Positions 11,125 to 22,703 of a stretch of DNA of 64,000 nucleotides are shown one piece after another. Location: NCBI GenBank assembly GCA_029718625.1, contig CM056381.1, forward strand, positions 50,000,608 to 50,064,607, in the 5' to 3' direction. A model generated the notes under the pieces. That model was given only the letters and a program-made list of their open reading frames with translations, searched no databases and had not been told where the DNA came from. A program made the position numbers and the translations under genes. The DNA is from Synaphobranchus kaupii. Its lineage: Eukaryota; Chordata; Actinopteri; Anguilliformes; Synaphobranchidae. How positions within the stretch are numbered: position 1 is the first letter of the stretch; every line of letters starts with the position of its first letter.

Positions 11125-11835
11125 CTGTAAAAACAGAAAATTTGAATTAAGAGAAGTGAACAGATGTTGTTGATAGAATGCTGTTTTGCTTTTAAAGGAT
11201 AAGTTAGGATCAACATATCCTATGGAAAAACCAAAACCTTACAATGCTTTTGTCCGACTCTCAAAACTGTCTCACAAATCTCCTACACCATTTGTGTCTT
11301 TTACAGGTAAACTAATAAGCTAACAAAATAAGAGGACCAAAAAATGCTTCCCGTCTGTGGCATAAAGCACCAATTTTTATCATTCTTCCGAATTATTTTC
11401 ACCATTCTTTTAAGAGTGCCTGATTGATTTCTTCTTGTGACAAGTAAGATCTGTCTCCAGTTTGACACAGCCAGTGAGAGCTTGAGCTGAAAAATGACTA
11501 CTACCCTTACGTACGTTTAGATTTGCTAAAAGCTAATGCTAAAAACTGAGAGAAGGAGCCAAAGAAAATGGCCTCATTTGAAATTCACAAAGTGTCACAG
11601 CATTCTGTACATATTAGATGTAGATAAATTGGGAACTGCTGTGTGAACTCTCTGGCGACAGTGCTAACCACTACACCACCTTGGAATAGCGCCTTAAGAA
11701 TGATCTTCAGAAAGGGAAAACTATGAAGAGCCAAACCGTTCAAAAGCCGGTGCAAAACTAGACACCACATAGCTACCAGTTGTTTAGCGATATACGTATA
11801 TCCAGTTAACAAGACACCAGTCATCCTGCGTCACC

Positions 11836-11969
11836 CAGTTCGGCTCTATCCAATTGGGTCACGGCTGGGTAGCGCAATGTTGAATTGGGTAGCTCTGTGC
11901 TATCCAATTGGGTCACGCCTGGGTAGCGCAATGTCGAATTGGGTAGCTCTGTGCTATCCAGCTGGATAT
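11836..11969. repeat. 54-bp tandem repeat
   Basis: CTATCCAATTGGGTCACG recurs at 11846 and 11900 with CTATCCAGCTGG at 11954, and GGGTAGCGCAATGT lies between. That gives about 2.4 units with few differences. Confidence 0.85.
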
Positions 11970-12149
11970 GTGCCAGCCTTTGAATTGTTCAGCTCTCCAT
12001 AGAAAAGGCCCCTGGCCCATCCACCACTAATATGGTACAGAACGACCATCATGTACCTGACACTGTCGGTTCTCGTGGCTGCTATAGCTTTTTCCATCCA
12101 TTCCGTAGCAACTCCCACCATGGGGATCTCAGTGCAATCTTCCCCTTGA

Positions 12150-12719
12150 TTGAGTGTAGGCTTAGGGCCTGAGGTGGACATAGTGACTATTACAAGCCTA
12201 CAAGAGTTGCAAATCGACCAAAGTAAACTGAAATGCAGAGACCAGAATGCATGTCCAGGAACCAGAACCATGTCCCAAAAACACCTTGGTGCTGATGCAG
12301 ATGGTGTTGTTCTCCAAGCCATTCCAGGCATGACGGGCCTGTCCGCTAATCTTGGATATTGTGAGCTCGATACTGACACAGCAACGTGCATCATGGGAAA
12401 TCTGCCACCAGCAGCCTGAAGTACCATGACTGAGGAAACTGCAGTTGCTAATACTTGCCACAATCAATTCCTTAAGCTCCCTGAACAGGTGATAATCTCA
12501 CATAAACCAGTGCCTGCTGTGTCAGAAGGGACCCCGATAACCCTCACTCTCAGGCAACACTACCTTACATCTGTACAGGGCTCAGTGTACCCACCCACCC
12601 CATGCCAACCAAATCTGGTGCCCGGTTCGCAGTCTGGTCATGCCAGAACCGCAGAATTTAGGCTTATCCATAACCTTCCCCCGATGAATACAAAGATGAA
12701 ATACATGTTACCAACATGA
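12150..12719 (+). other. Two adjoining open frames of unknown origin
   Basis: Open frames 12150-12419 (89 codons) and 12426-12719 (97 codons) lie head to tail in one strand, in a stretch that is less AT-rich than the intron around it. The first has LQELQIDQSKLKCRDQNACP and the second PEQVIISHKPVPAVSEGTP. I recognise no family. A decayed retrotransposon or foreign coding remnant is the likeliest explanation. A host exon is unlikely because no DLG homology or fitting splice sites were seen. Confidence 0.3.
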
Positions 12720-14035
12720 CTATCTCTCAGAAAGAAATCTGATACCTACACACCCCAGGCCAGGTAAAACTCTGGGATATGTGTGGGGGATTGGTACCAA
12801 TGGCACAGGGCCCTAGCATATCGAAAAGTCAGGCGTTGTCACAGGCTTTGACACTGAGCCCTTGATCGCAGAAGCAAAGCTCAAGATGTTCAAGGTCAAT
12901 GCTAACTACCATAAGTGATTGCTCCTGGAGTGCGTGTGATGTTATGGAGGACAAAGAGGAGGGACTGACACTAAATAGCACTCTTCCAATATTAGCCAAA
13001 GCCTTGTGCCTCTCAAGCTAATCTCAGATCTGACCAATGAACAGGACCCACACAGTGTGAGGTTCCAAACGCACAGCTTTATTAACCTTGGGATTTACCG
13101 TCATGCATGTGACAGAAGATTAGAGTAAAGCAGTACTTCCCATACCCGGGGGGTATGTCAAAGAACATTCTTTAATTACATCATCAAACTACAGAACATC
13201 CAAGTTCTGGCATGTTTGGACAGCAGCGGGAATTCCCCGCTGCTGGCAACAATACTTTTGTTCTGTTCTAACATAGCAGTTCCCAGTTTATCTACAACAG
13301 CTTTTTTGGTGTTAGCAGTGGGATACTACAGAAAACATCAACAACATATCAATGTTTTCCCTTTTGATTGTGATATGTGTCATACTGTACACATATACTG
13401 AACACAGTCTGGGTTTGTGAACACATGCTACCAATATTATGGGTTTTTGATAGCTTAACAGGTTCAGGTGTTATGATTATTGATTCCCTAGCACTGCACA
13501 GCCAAAGAACACTGTTTCAGTCTAACTGACTCAAGCTAGACTATGGCGGTTTGGTATCTTTTCACACAGACAGATGTTTTCTAACAATTCCAGTTCAGTA
13601 ACTTGCATGTGCACTAGTACTAGTACTATTTTCCAAGCTACATCAGCCAAAACTGCAGTGAAAAGTACTTATTTCTGCAGAATGTTTTACTTCTGAAACA
13701 AAGAAATATTAATTCCAAAATTGATGACGTATAAAGCTCTTAAATATTTTTTTATGCAGAATCTTATGCACAATAATCATGGATCCCGGTGTCTTGCAGA
13801 TGCAGAAAAACTGTAAATTATTTCCCTCAAAATAAAATAAAAAATTTCAAAAGAATAATCAAAGGAAACATTAAATGTTTTCTAGGATAGAGTTTTCAAA
13901 AGTAAATAGCTATACTTCTACCAGCCATTCAAAGGTCCAGTATACAGTATAGAATAGTAACTGAAAATTGTTACTTTTAAAGTCATTATCAAGATGAATA
14001 ATACCCAAAAATGACAAGAGTGGAGCTTTGTTTCA

Positions 14036-14675
14036 CAGGCCGATGCAGAGAAACTTGTGCATGCTTTTATTTCAAGCAGACTAGATTATTGTAATGCCCT
14101 TTTCTCAGGTCTTTCAAAGAAAATGATTGGTCGTCTGCAGCTAATGCAGCAGCACGAGTTTTAACAAAGAAAAAAAAGAATGAACATATTAAACCCGTCT
14201 TAAAGTCATTACACTGGCTACCTGTTAGGTCCAGAATTGATTTTAAAATAATTTTATTGGTTTACAAATCTCTTAATGGCCTAGCACCACAGTACATACG
14301 TGATATGCTCTTAGATTATGAGCCTATTAGATCCCTTAGATCATCTGGCACAGGTATTTTAATTATTCCAAAAGTCAGAACCAAAACCAGGGCAAGCAGC
14401 TTTTAGTTTTTACGCACCCTCTCTTTGGAATAACCTGCCAGTCGGCCTTAGAAATACAGAATCAGTAGAGTTTTAAGAAAAAACTGAAAACATATCTTTT
14501 CAGTGCAGCTTTTGATTAAGAACATTTTTAATTGTTTAACTTTGATTTTATGGTACTTATGCTACTTTTATTTTCTTTGTTGTATGGTTTCTGTGTAATT
14601 TGCTTGTGTAAAGCACATTGAGTTGCTTTCTGCCTGAAATGTGCTCTATAAATAAGATTTGATTTGATTTGAAGA
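14036..14675 (+). pseudogene. LINE fragment, C-terminal reverse-transcriptase region
   Basis: Despite stops and a frameshift, the translation shows [53 protein letters not shown] and LWNNLPVGLRNTES. This is the end of ORF2 of an L2/CR1-group LINE, followed by a 3' UTR and a tail of GATTT repeats near 14655. It is 5'-truncated, as usual for LINE insertions. Confidence 0.8.
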
Positions 14676-16314
14676 TGAAGGGAGGAAGAGCAAATTATAT
14701 GCATAACAAATATGAGCGTTTCTGCTCTTAACATCAGATAGGGAGTTCATTTTGAACACGTAACATAGCTATCTGTTGTTCATAAGGTTGCATTCGATCG
14801 CCTTCCAGCGTTTGGTACTCTCGTGTCCTGGATTATTTTGTAGGGATGGTGAGTGAATTTGCCATTGTCCTTCATGCCTCTGAGCCCCGGCGGCAGCATC
14901 CTTGTCCAGGAGGTGCGATGATATTGGGTATGCAGAGAGCTTCCGACATGCTGCTGCTGCTGCTGCGCTAAATCACTGATGGCTGTCGCTCCGGCACGAG
15001 TGATCAATCGGTGCTTGCTAGAGAGGAGCAAGCCGGGCTGCTGACCTGGCTGCTGATGTGTAAATGAACAGGCTTTACTGTCCCCGTTGCATCACATTAT
15101 ATGTTCAGGTGTCATTAATGCACATGGGTGTTGTCAGGAGTTGTCTCACACCGGTGTGTAATTTCTACAGCCTCTCTCACGGTCAGGCGAGGATTTACTT
15201 AGCCAATTGCCCCATTTTATGCAAATACATCTGCGCGCTTATTAGAGCTGATATTCTATTCATTTTGTTCTATAGCCACCGTATCGTGGACAGATAAAAA
15301 CAGAATTTATGACTCATTTTCAAAGTGCCCACCAAGGGATTGGTGGAGCGCTGTCCTGGCTTTGACTTTGAAAAGCTATAATCAGGGCTGGCTGGGGCGA
15401 ACGGCTTTTGAAGATTAAAATGAATGACTTCAGAGTGAACTATGAAGGCAAAGTCAACTGGAAAGCCACTTGCTTTGTTTCCATTGAAAGGCCCTTGTGA
15501 TGTGACATGACGTTTTATGAACGTTTCTCAGAGCGAGCAAGAGTGTCCCAGTGAAGGGTAATCCACACACCATTCAGTGCCTTTTGAAGCTGGACACTTC
15601 ATCTAAAATCTAGTAGAGACCTCTGGAAGGGGGGGGGGGGTGTCTAAGCACTTTCCAATAGCCAGCAGTTGGCCAATGGCTGGTGACCTGGTGGGATGCA
15701 TAGTACAGCTGTGCTCTGTCTTTAATGAGCATTAATGGCTTTATGCACAGTGAGGAGAGCCGCATAATCATTACAGCTTGAGACCTCTGATCTGTGAGCC
15801 ATTAGAGCTCCTGCTAAAATGCCTGCCAGCCACTGCAGCTCAATATAGCAACTCAAAGCAGAAGCCTCACATCAGGCTTTCTACTTACACAGGGCTCCCA
15901 CACCACTGGACTGACATACATCGGCTTCAAACAGGGACATTTTCCAGATTTCATTGCCCCCACTCCTTTCATTTTGGGATGCATCTGCATTTTGGTTCAT
16001 TTTGGTGCTGTACTTTACACTTAACATTGGGTACTATGTGTCTGTTTTCATCAGACTTCCTGATCAGTGCCCCAAAAAAGCAGCTATATCAAATATTCAA
16101 CAAACTCTCCCAAGTGACAGCAGGTTTTACTCAACACCGGGGAATCTTTTGGGCCAGTGTTAACATTAACATTAACATATTTAACATTGCAAGTGAGTTT
16201 CCCGAAAGACGTTCAATGGCAGTGATGCTTTCGTGGCAGCCAAATTGGAGCAGGTAGCACACAGCAGATGGCCTGAACCTCTACAGTGACTCCCAGTGCG
16301 AGCGGGCGACTCAC

Positions 16315-16459
16315 AGTTGGTGATATCGGGGGGTGCGAAGCTGTCGTTCATGAAAACACTGGTGGGTTTAGCCACTTTCAGGTACACTACGTCAGGCGTG
16401 TTCTTCAAGGCTGTCACAGCATCCTCGTGACTCACCTCCTCAAGGCAAACACTGTTCAC
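16315..16459 (-). CDS. dlg1: dlg1 exon: second half of PDZ2
   Basis: A 145-nt exon starts in phase 0 and reads [20 protein letters not shown] followed by [20 protein letters not shown] and FAPPDITN, then one base of a Ser codon. HEDAV carries the alpha-B1 His of a class I PDZ domain, and YLKVAKP is the closing strand. The VCLEEV and APPDITN words point to DLG1 rather than DLG3 or DLG4. The acceptor is CTCTTGCAG at 16461-16460 and the donor is AACT|GTGAGT at 16314. A (CA)n tract begins about 25 bases upstream of the acceptor and reads as (UG)n in the pre-mRNA. Confidence 0.96.
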
Positions 16460-16484
16460 CTGCAAGAGACAGAGAATAAGATCT

Positions 16485-16507
16485 ATACACACACACACAA
16501 ATGCATG

Positions 16508-16541
<34 letters not shown>

Positions 16542-16553
16542 AACACACACACC
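16485..16553. repeat. (CA)n microsatellite upstream of a PDZ2 acceptor
   Basis: An interrupted CA tract with one pure run of about 15 units. On the transcribed strand it reads (UG)n, ending about 25 bases before the acceptor at 16461-16460. Confidence 0.95.
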
Positions 16554-16684
16554 CGTCCACATGAACACAATCACACACACACAAAATACAAACACAAAAA
16601 ACACATTTAAACAAAACACAAACTTACACACGTTTCTGTAAACGAGCATGCATGCTCAGACAACCTACCCTGCATAAATAAAGG

Positions 16685-16686
<2 letters not shown>

Positions 16687-16721
<35 letters not shown>
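16687..16721. repeat. (CA)n microsatellite
   Basis: About 17 uninterrupted AC units in the same intron. Confidence 0.95.
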
Positions 16722-16723
<2 letters not shown>

Positions 16724-16733
16724 AGTTCACACA

Positions 16734-16800
16734 CATTACATGGCATTTTAACATTACAATCGCTTGAAGATGCTCTTATCCAGATCGAACGCACAGTAGT
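16734..16800 (-). repeat. Decayed LINE/SINE 3' tail
   Basis: On the minus strand it reads GATCTGGATAAGAGCATCTTC and then TGTAA words, a diverged version of the GGATA stem-loop tail. Confidence 0.6.
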
Positions 16801-17516
16801 GGAGGACATCAGTGTTACTCTCAGGAATACAAAAATGCGCTATCGCATACTTCATACATGTTCACAATCCATCGAAATGACATTGAACTTGTATGAAATG
16901 CACATGGACAGACACCTAACAAAGTAAAACATTTTTGACCTCAATTTTCTGTGAAGAGAACTAAAGCTAAAAAGGACTGATCCAAACTGATCATTGTCCT
17001 TGGGCCTGTTAAGAAAGCTTAATCTGATTATCTACTGATTAACAACCAACCTACAGTAGAGCCAATGTACACTTGACAGACTTAGATGAAGGACTGAAGG
17101 AGTAGCAACAGGTGAAATTCCAAAAGAAAGAAAACCAGCGACACTTCATCATGGTTTTTTCCTCCATATTACCACATTATGGGTACCCAGCAAATACAGA
17201 GACTGTGTGATAGACAATTCCTTGTTCTGTTGCAATACTAAGCATGCGACTAGCAGTTAGCAATAACTAGCAGCAGAAAAATACAATTGTGTATTCCATA
17301 TTTCCTGTGGGTCCATTGGCTCTACAGTCACATTTGTGCATCAGTCAAAATCTGTACCCTGATACCCATTTATGAACACATTTATTTACCAGTGGATTAG
17401 GTCCTTTCCAGAGCCCAGAAAAGGACACTAGATTTAATAGCAAGATAAAAAGTATATTCAGAGGACTTTCAATGATTGAGCCTCGTTAATCAGAAATTCA
17501 ACAGATGGCCGCTTAC

Positions 17517-17653
17517 CGCTAAAAGCTTGTCTCCTATTTGTAGCTTCCCGTCTTTTTGTGCCGCACCCCCCTCGATGACTTTAGTGACATAGATGCTGTT
17601 GTCGCCGGGAATGTGCTGGTTTCCCACTCCCCCAGCTATGCTGAAACCAAGAC
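17517..17653 (-). CDS. dlg1: dlg1 exon: first half of PDZ2
   Basis: A 137-nt exon completes a Gly codon and reads [20 protein letters not shown] followed by [20 protein letters not shown] and DKLLA, ending in phase 0. It contains the GLGF loop of PDZ2 and the [14 protein letters not shown] stretch nearly invariant in vertebrate DLGs. In DLG1 and PSD-95, PDZ2 binds Kv1 channel and NMDA-receptor tails. The acceptor is TTTGTCTCCAG at 17655-17654 and the donor is GCG|GTAAGC at 17516. Two further acceptor-like copies lie 54 and 113 bases upstream (see the repeat at 17654-17790). Confidence 0.96.
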
Positions 17654-17790
17654 CTGGAGACAAAGAGAAAGAAAACTTAGCCTTAAAAACATAGAGATGA
17701 CCTTAACCTGAGGACAGAGAGAGAGAGAAGTGGGCCTTATAAACCCCTTATAAAGATAACCAAGACCTGGGGACAAAGAGAGAGATCTCT
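17654..17790 (-). repeat. Tandem copies of the PDZ2 splice-acceptor region
   Basis: The real acceptor (CTCTTTGTCTCCAG|GTCTTGG at 17655-17654) is followed upstream by similar modules with AG at 17709-17708 (CTCTGTCCTCAG|GTTAAGG) and 17768-17767 (CTTTGTCCCCAG|GTCTTGG). The outermost copy repeats even the first exon bases. Using 17707 would give an immediate in-frame stop (GGT TAA), and using 17766 shifts the frame to a stop at the end of the extension. Confidence 0.75.
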
Positions 17791-18620
17791 GCCTTAAAAA
17801 GCTTATAGACATAACCACACTGTCCTGTTATTCTGAAAAACTGAACGTGGTATTAAACACGTCGCCATGACAGATCATTTCAACTGGCAGCTTTTCTTTG
17901 TACTAAGGTCTGAGTGCTTCCAAAAACAATCCATATTATTACAATCCAGTTCTGACAACTGCATTACAATTACCAGCTCTCATTTTAGATTACCATAACC
18001 TTTCATTGTAATCGTACAGTACGCTGTAAAGTGAAATATAGATCTCTAAAAACTCTACAAACATGTAAATATAAATATGAGTTACTACCCTAACTATAGT
18101 ACATGCGTAATTGCATAAGGGGATGTATACAGTGCTATCTGGTTCAGGCTTTTATAGATGTAAAGGACATGTGACTGTACTGCTATTAGATTGGTTGAGA
18201 TTCACGGATAGCCATTCTCATAAACTGTCAAGAAAAACAAGAACTCATTTTAAAAGCATAGTGTTCCCTCTAGGCCAGTGACCTGTAAAATCTTATTTCC
18301 CAGTGTACACTAGGGTCAAGTCTGAAACCAGCTTTTCTATAATCCATAAAATGTGGTTTATCATAATTGCTTCCTTTTCCATATTGAATTCTGGATTAAG
18401 AGCATAAGACAAAAATATGCACAACTTTCATTTTGGCGAAGTGCATGTGCTTGTGCGTGCACTGCCAAAATAATTGCAGACATTCACAGCTTGTGAATAT
18501 GATTGGCCATACTGAGAAACTGAGAAAGGGTTAAAAGCATAAGAAGAAGAAAAAAAAGGGAGCAGCATGGTGATGATCTCACAGCGACCGCAGCATGGTG
18601 ATGATGTCACAGCAACCCAC
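17791..18620 (-). other. Remainder of the dlg1 intron inside PDZ2
   Basis: AT-rich intron of 0.8 kb between the acceptor duplications and the donor at 18620. A short purine run (18545-18560) and a repeated GCAGCATGGTGATGAT word at 18561 and 18591 are the only structures seen. Confidence 0.7.
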
Positions 18621-18790
18621 CTTTGGGACCTTTGACAAGCTTGATTTCCATGATCTTCTCCGTCACCGGTTTTCTTCTTCTGACATAAAGTCTGACGATA
18701 GAGCCGGCTTCTTTTAGGGCCTCCACAGCTTTGCTGTGGGTGACGTCCCTCACGTCAACATCATTCACCCTCAGGATGCTGTCATTGACC
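18621..18790 (-). CDS. dlg1: dlg1 exon: end of PDZ1, PDZ1-PDZ2 bridge, start of PDZ2
   Basis: A 170-nt exon starts in phase 2 and ends in phase 1. It reads [20 protein letters not shown] followed by [20 protein letters not shown] and [16 protein letters not shown]. The first part is PDZ1 helix alpha-B, with the class I His in THSKAV. The [15 protein letters not shown] part is the very short bridge that holds PDZ1 and PDZ2 as a tandem, and LVKGPKG is the first strand of PDZ2. The acceptor is TTCTCTGCAG at 18792-18791 and the donor is AAAG|GTGGGT at 18620. Both phases match their neighbours. Confidence 0.96.
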
Positions 18791-20706
18791 CTGCAGAGAA
18801 CAAAAGAGACAATGGCAAAGATTAAAATGTATTTTATCTTAATGTATCCTTGTAGGTCAACTGAAAACTCAATTATAATTTTCAGTAATTACCTGGGGAA
18901 CCAAAGTGGCGAAGGAATGCAAGGAAATGTGTAGCCAATCATATGTAGTGGATCATAAAACGGCCAGTTGCAAGATGCCTTTCTTGTGAGAATTTGACCA
19001 GGACTCCAAGGTTAACACACTTACACTTGAAGAGTGTCATGGGAACTTTATAATGACCACAATTAATCAGGACCTCAGTTTTACATCTCATCCAAAGACA
19101 CATGGGAGGGAGACACTGTAAGACTCATTCTCAAAAACAGTACAGACATTCAAATTTTGATCAATGCACACATTTTATGACATTTCAACTTCGAGTTTGT
19201 AATGTTTTTGTGTGTGAGACAGTATTTTTTGTTGAATACAGAGGTAGTTTCATGTTTTTATGCATACATTAATTATGAATAATCATGATTCTTCAATTTT
19301 GAGGCATCACCATGAATTGGAAACCAAAAATATGCAGGGGGAGGTTTACTATCAAAAAGGCATATTTTAGCACTATTGCTAAAGAATGTAACGAGGGAAA
19401 GTCAACAGTGTCTGATACAAAGAAGGGTCAGAACTAAATCAAACAGTGTGCAAAAGAAGCAAAAGATAACAGCTCACTAACAAGGAGATATAAACTATTG
19501 TTCACAAAAAAAATGAATGTTCTGATGACAGCCCATCTGGTTATTAGCTTAAACTAAAGAAAAGAGCAGCTCTCTAAAAAACGGAGCTAAACGAATGTAA
19601 ATAACCAAACCACTCCAATAAATGAGCCTAATTAAAATTTGTTTTGACAACACTTACAATGTGACAAGCATTTTATTTCAGAATGACCCCATAAGCGAAG
19701 TGTGCGTTTCAATGTTGAGGTTCTATGTATTTTAAATCGTAACGTTAGTTCAATAAAAACTATTTGTTTTTCATTAACAAAATGGCATAAAAATATATAA
19801 TATATAAAAAAATATTGCTTATGAATTTATCATTATAAAAACTTTTTACGGACCGCAAGAGAGTGTGGTGTTTATCTCCGTCGAAGATGTCAGAGTTCCC
19901 GCCTCTAACAAAGCTCCTGAGCCAGTAGTATTACGTTGGTTCCACACCCATCTCTGTATCAGGAGTCTGCTGGTTGCCAGTTATCTTGTCCGACAGTGGC
20001 TGAATTTGATGGCAAATGCCAGAGCCCTCAACCAGCAGTAGACCCAAGAAACCCCGGTACCCATCCCAAGTCCTTAACCCCTTGGCGCAGATGGCAAATT
20101 TGATCAATTCTCACCTATCTAGGGGGTGCTCTGTTTAAGGCTTTATAACTCCAGGTGTGAGCATCACATAAACTTGGTAAATGGCTTAAATGAAACAAGG
20201 CAGGAGTACCATTTACAATACTAACTTAGATTTGTTTATTTTCATAATTTAAATCAAAATAAAGTGCCACAAATGCAAAGAAACGTTTGGGGAAAAAAAA
20301 AAAAAAAAGAAAAAAAAAGAAGGTTTTTCTTTAGTTTGCAACACAATACTGAGAGCTACATAAGTGAAATCGGTAATATATATACATTTCCTGGATCATA
20401 AACTCCATGTCTACAAGTTTTGCAAAATCTGAGGATGATATGCAGAACTACTAAAGGTCTATGATGCAAAATATAGGCAGTGTACCCTGTTGTCCATTAG
20501 TGTATAAATGGCTAAATCGTGCACTGCTCTAAATAAAATAAATTGTGATATATTTAACTACAACAGTTTTGGCTCATAAAACGCACTTTTGCATACTTTT
20601 CAAGTGGGAATTACTATATTTTCATCAGAATAGAGGGGTAGATATCTATGGGTCCAAAACCCCTATGCAAAACCAAATTAGTTTTGTCCATTATAAAGCA
20701 TATACA

Positions 20707-20915
20707 TTGACCCACTGGAATTGTGATACAGTGAATTAAAAGTGAAATAATCTGTCTGTAAACAATTGTTGGAAAAATTACTTGTGTCATGCACAAAGTA
20801 GATGCCCTAACTGACTTGCCAACACTATAGTTTGCTAACATGAAATCTGTGGAGTGGTTAAAAATGAGTTTTAATGACTTCAACCTAAGTGTATGTAAAC
20901 TTCTGATTTCAACTG
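20707..20915 (+). mobile_element. Solo right inverted repeat of a Sleeping Beauty-type Tc1 element
   Basis: The sequence follows the right IR/DR of salmonid Tc1 elements: GTGATACAGTGAATTAAAAG, CTGTAAACAATTGTTGG, CTTGTGTCATGCACAAAGTA, then TAAGTGTATGTAAACTTCTG and TTTCAACTG followed by TA. Inner and outer direct repeats are both visible. No transposase or left repeat accompanies it. Confidence 0.85.
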
Positions 20916-22119
20916 TATATACGCCATAGCCTATATTATGAACGATAACATGAACATAAAATAGTATTCCACCATCTGCAAAATGCTGCCAAATGTTCTA
21001 TCTTCAATGAACATCGGTAGCCTACATCAAAAATTAATTTAACGATTGCACTACAGTATGTGAAATGCACTCAAAATGCGAAAATAACAATAGAGCTATC
21101 AAACATATTGGAAAGACAGTGCTCGAGTGGAAACACAAACGTACAGATGTAGCCAGTGAGACCAATGGCATTTTAGATGCAAAAATACTTACATATCGGG
21201 AAAGGGAAACTCCCCTCCCTAAGGCGTTTTCTATAGAGCTTGCGTAATACCAAACTGTTAAAATTAAAACTGCCGTTACACTGGGCTGTAGCAAATTGTT
21301 CAAAGCACCCAAAAAGACATGGCATATACCGTTGCTAAGGTTATAATGTACTCTATTGGATAAAAAAGCCGACAATTAAACCAGAATGAACTGTAATGAA
21401 TGAGACAGGTTTGCAGGGCATGGGGGTATTATGAGTCGACGTTTCAGATAGTGTAATAGTAAGTGTTATATATATTTCTCAAACCGATTGTACCAGACAA
21501 TAAATGACCACTGAATTTTGAAAGAAATATCTCGATGTGTAAAACCAATGGTAGGATTGTATAATTATTTCATATTTAGTAGCATATATTGCTAGTAGAA
21601 TACATGGTAGAATGAGACAATACTTTCACAGTTTATTTTACATTTGAGTGAGCAGGGCTTTTCACTGCTTTTCTGGCATACGATCAGGCTATTGTTGGGT
21701 TCATCTTGTTGCTATGACGGAATTATAATTGTATATGATGAATAAATATATTTATGAACTCAAACATAGACGCTATTGTTCACTATGTCACGCATGGGTA
21801 GGTATAGACTAGGTGGGACGTTGCTTGTTAAATGGACTTGCTACGAGGAAATAGTGACACTTCGAAACTCCGTATTCAGCAGAAATCGTCACGAATCGTC
21901 TACCAATAAAGTTAAAACAGAGTTTGTGATTTCCACTAATAGTTTGGCTGCAGTAGCAATGAATGTCTCAGTTGAGCAAAAACTATGCATCTACGCAATG
22001 ACAAGAACCGGAGCAAGACGAGGGTTAACATTGATTCAGCATTTGGTCGTTGGAGGGAGCTGAAACAATTGCAATGCTTGAGAATCAACTCGAAGATGGC
22101 CACTTTTCTTCTCAACAGG

Positions 22120-22330
22120 CAAGCTAACGCATTAGCTAGCAAGCAAGCTATCAGATAGATTATCAGAAGCGAACTATCAGATAGATGATATAACGTTAGC
22201 TACTGTCTTGTTAAGCTGGAGTTCGGACCTATGGCATTTTGCTTTTCTCTTATCATCTCACACTGAGACATTAGCATTAGCTAGCTTACTAACATTAGCC
22301 AAGTTAGGTAGCTAGCTAGCTAGCTAGAAA
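22120..22330. repeat. AGCT-rich, TAACGTTAGC-containing segment
   Basis: Dense GCTAGC and AACGTTAGC words are present, ending in four overlapping AGCT units at 22310-22327, which are self-complementary. It is probably repeat-derived, but no element boundaries are visible. Confidence 0.45.
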
Positions 22331-22703
22331 GAACCTGACAGGCAAATGACAGCCAAACAAGGTGAAATGTCAATAGTCATCAAACTAGCCCAACAACCTG
22401 TGGCAACTAGTTGAGGGGGTATGTGCTTCCAGCAACAGCAGTCAGGGATGTGTTGTTATGAAATGCAATCTCCATATGAGACACTAGATAGGGTAAAAAG
22501 CTATATCTATAGCCTTTAACAAGTTAGCCGGCTAACATTAGTAAGTATTTTGAATTTGATGATATCCGATTGGATGAGAGCCTGGGTTACTTCAAAATAT
22601 TTACAAAAGTCACCCGGCTAACTCCTTAATCCCGCTTCGTGATATCCCCCCCTGGTAGTCCTTTTCAGCCCTGACTGGATTGTTCTGTTCCCAAGCCCTC
22701 AAC

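Larger units (their letters stand above)
11125..16314 (-). other. dlg1 intron between PDZ2 and the linker exon
   Basis: The 5.2-kb intron contains a 54-bp tandem repeat (11836-11969), an unidentified open segment (12150-12719), a LINE fragment (14036-14675) and a G10 run near 15630. Segments 13030-14030 and 14680-16310 show no gene or recognisable repeat. Confidence 0.75.
16460..17516 (-). other. dlg1 intron between the two PDZ2 exons
   Basis: The 1.06-kb intron has two (CA)n tracts (16485-16553, 16687-16721) and a decayed LINE/SINE tail (16734-16800, minus strand) close to the acceptor of the downstream exon. The remainder shows nothing notable. Confidence 0.8.

Noticed and set aside
14780..15031. 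Minus-strand frame with a Gln run as a possible linker exon
   Set aside because: The poly-Gln comes from a short CTG run; the true linker exon was found at 11124-10998 with full homology and correct phase.
16440..16570. Long extension of the PDZ2 open frame upstream of VNSVCLEE
   Set aside because: It reads through the intron (UG)n tract; a clear CAG acceptor at 16461-16460 starts the exon.
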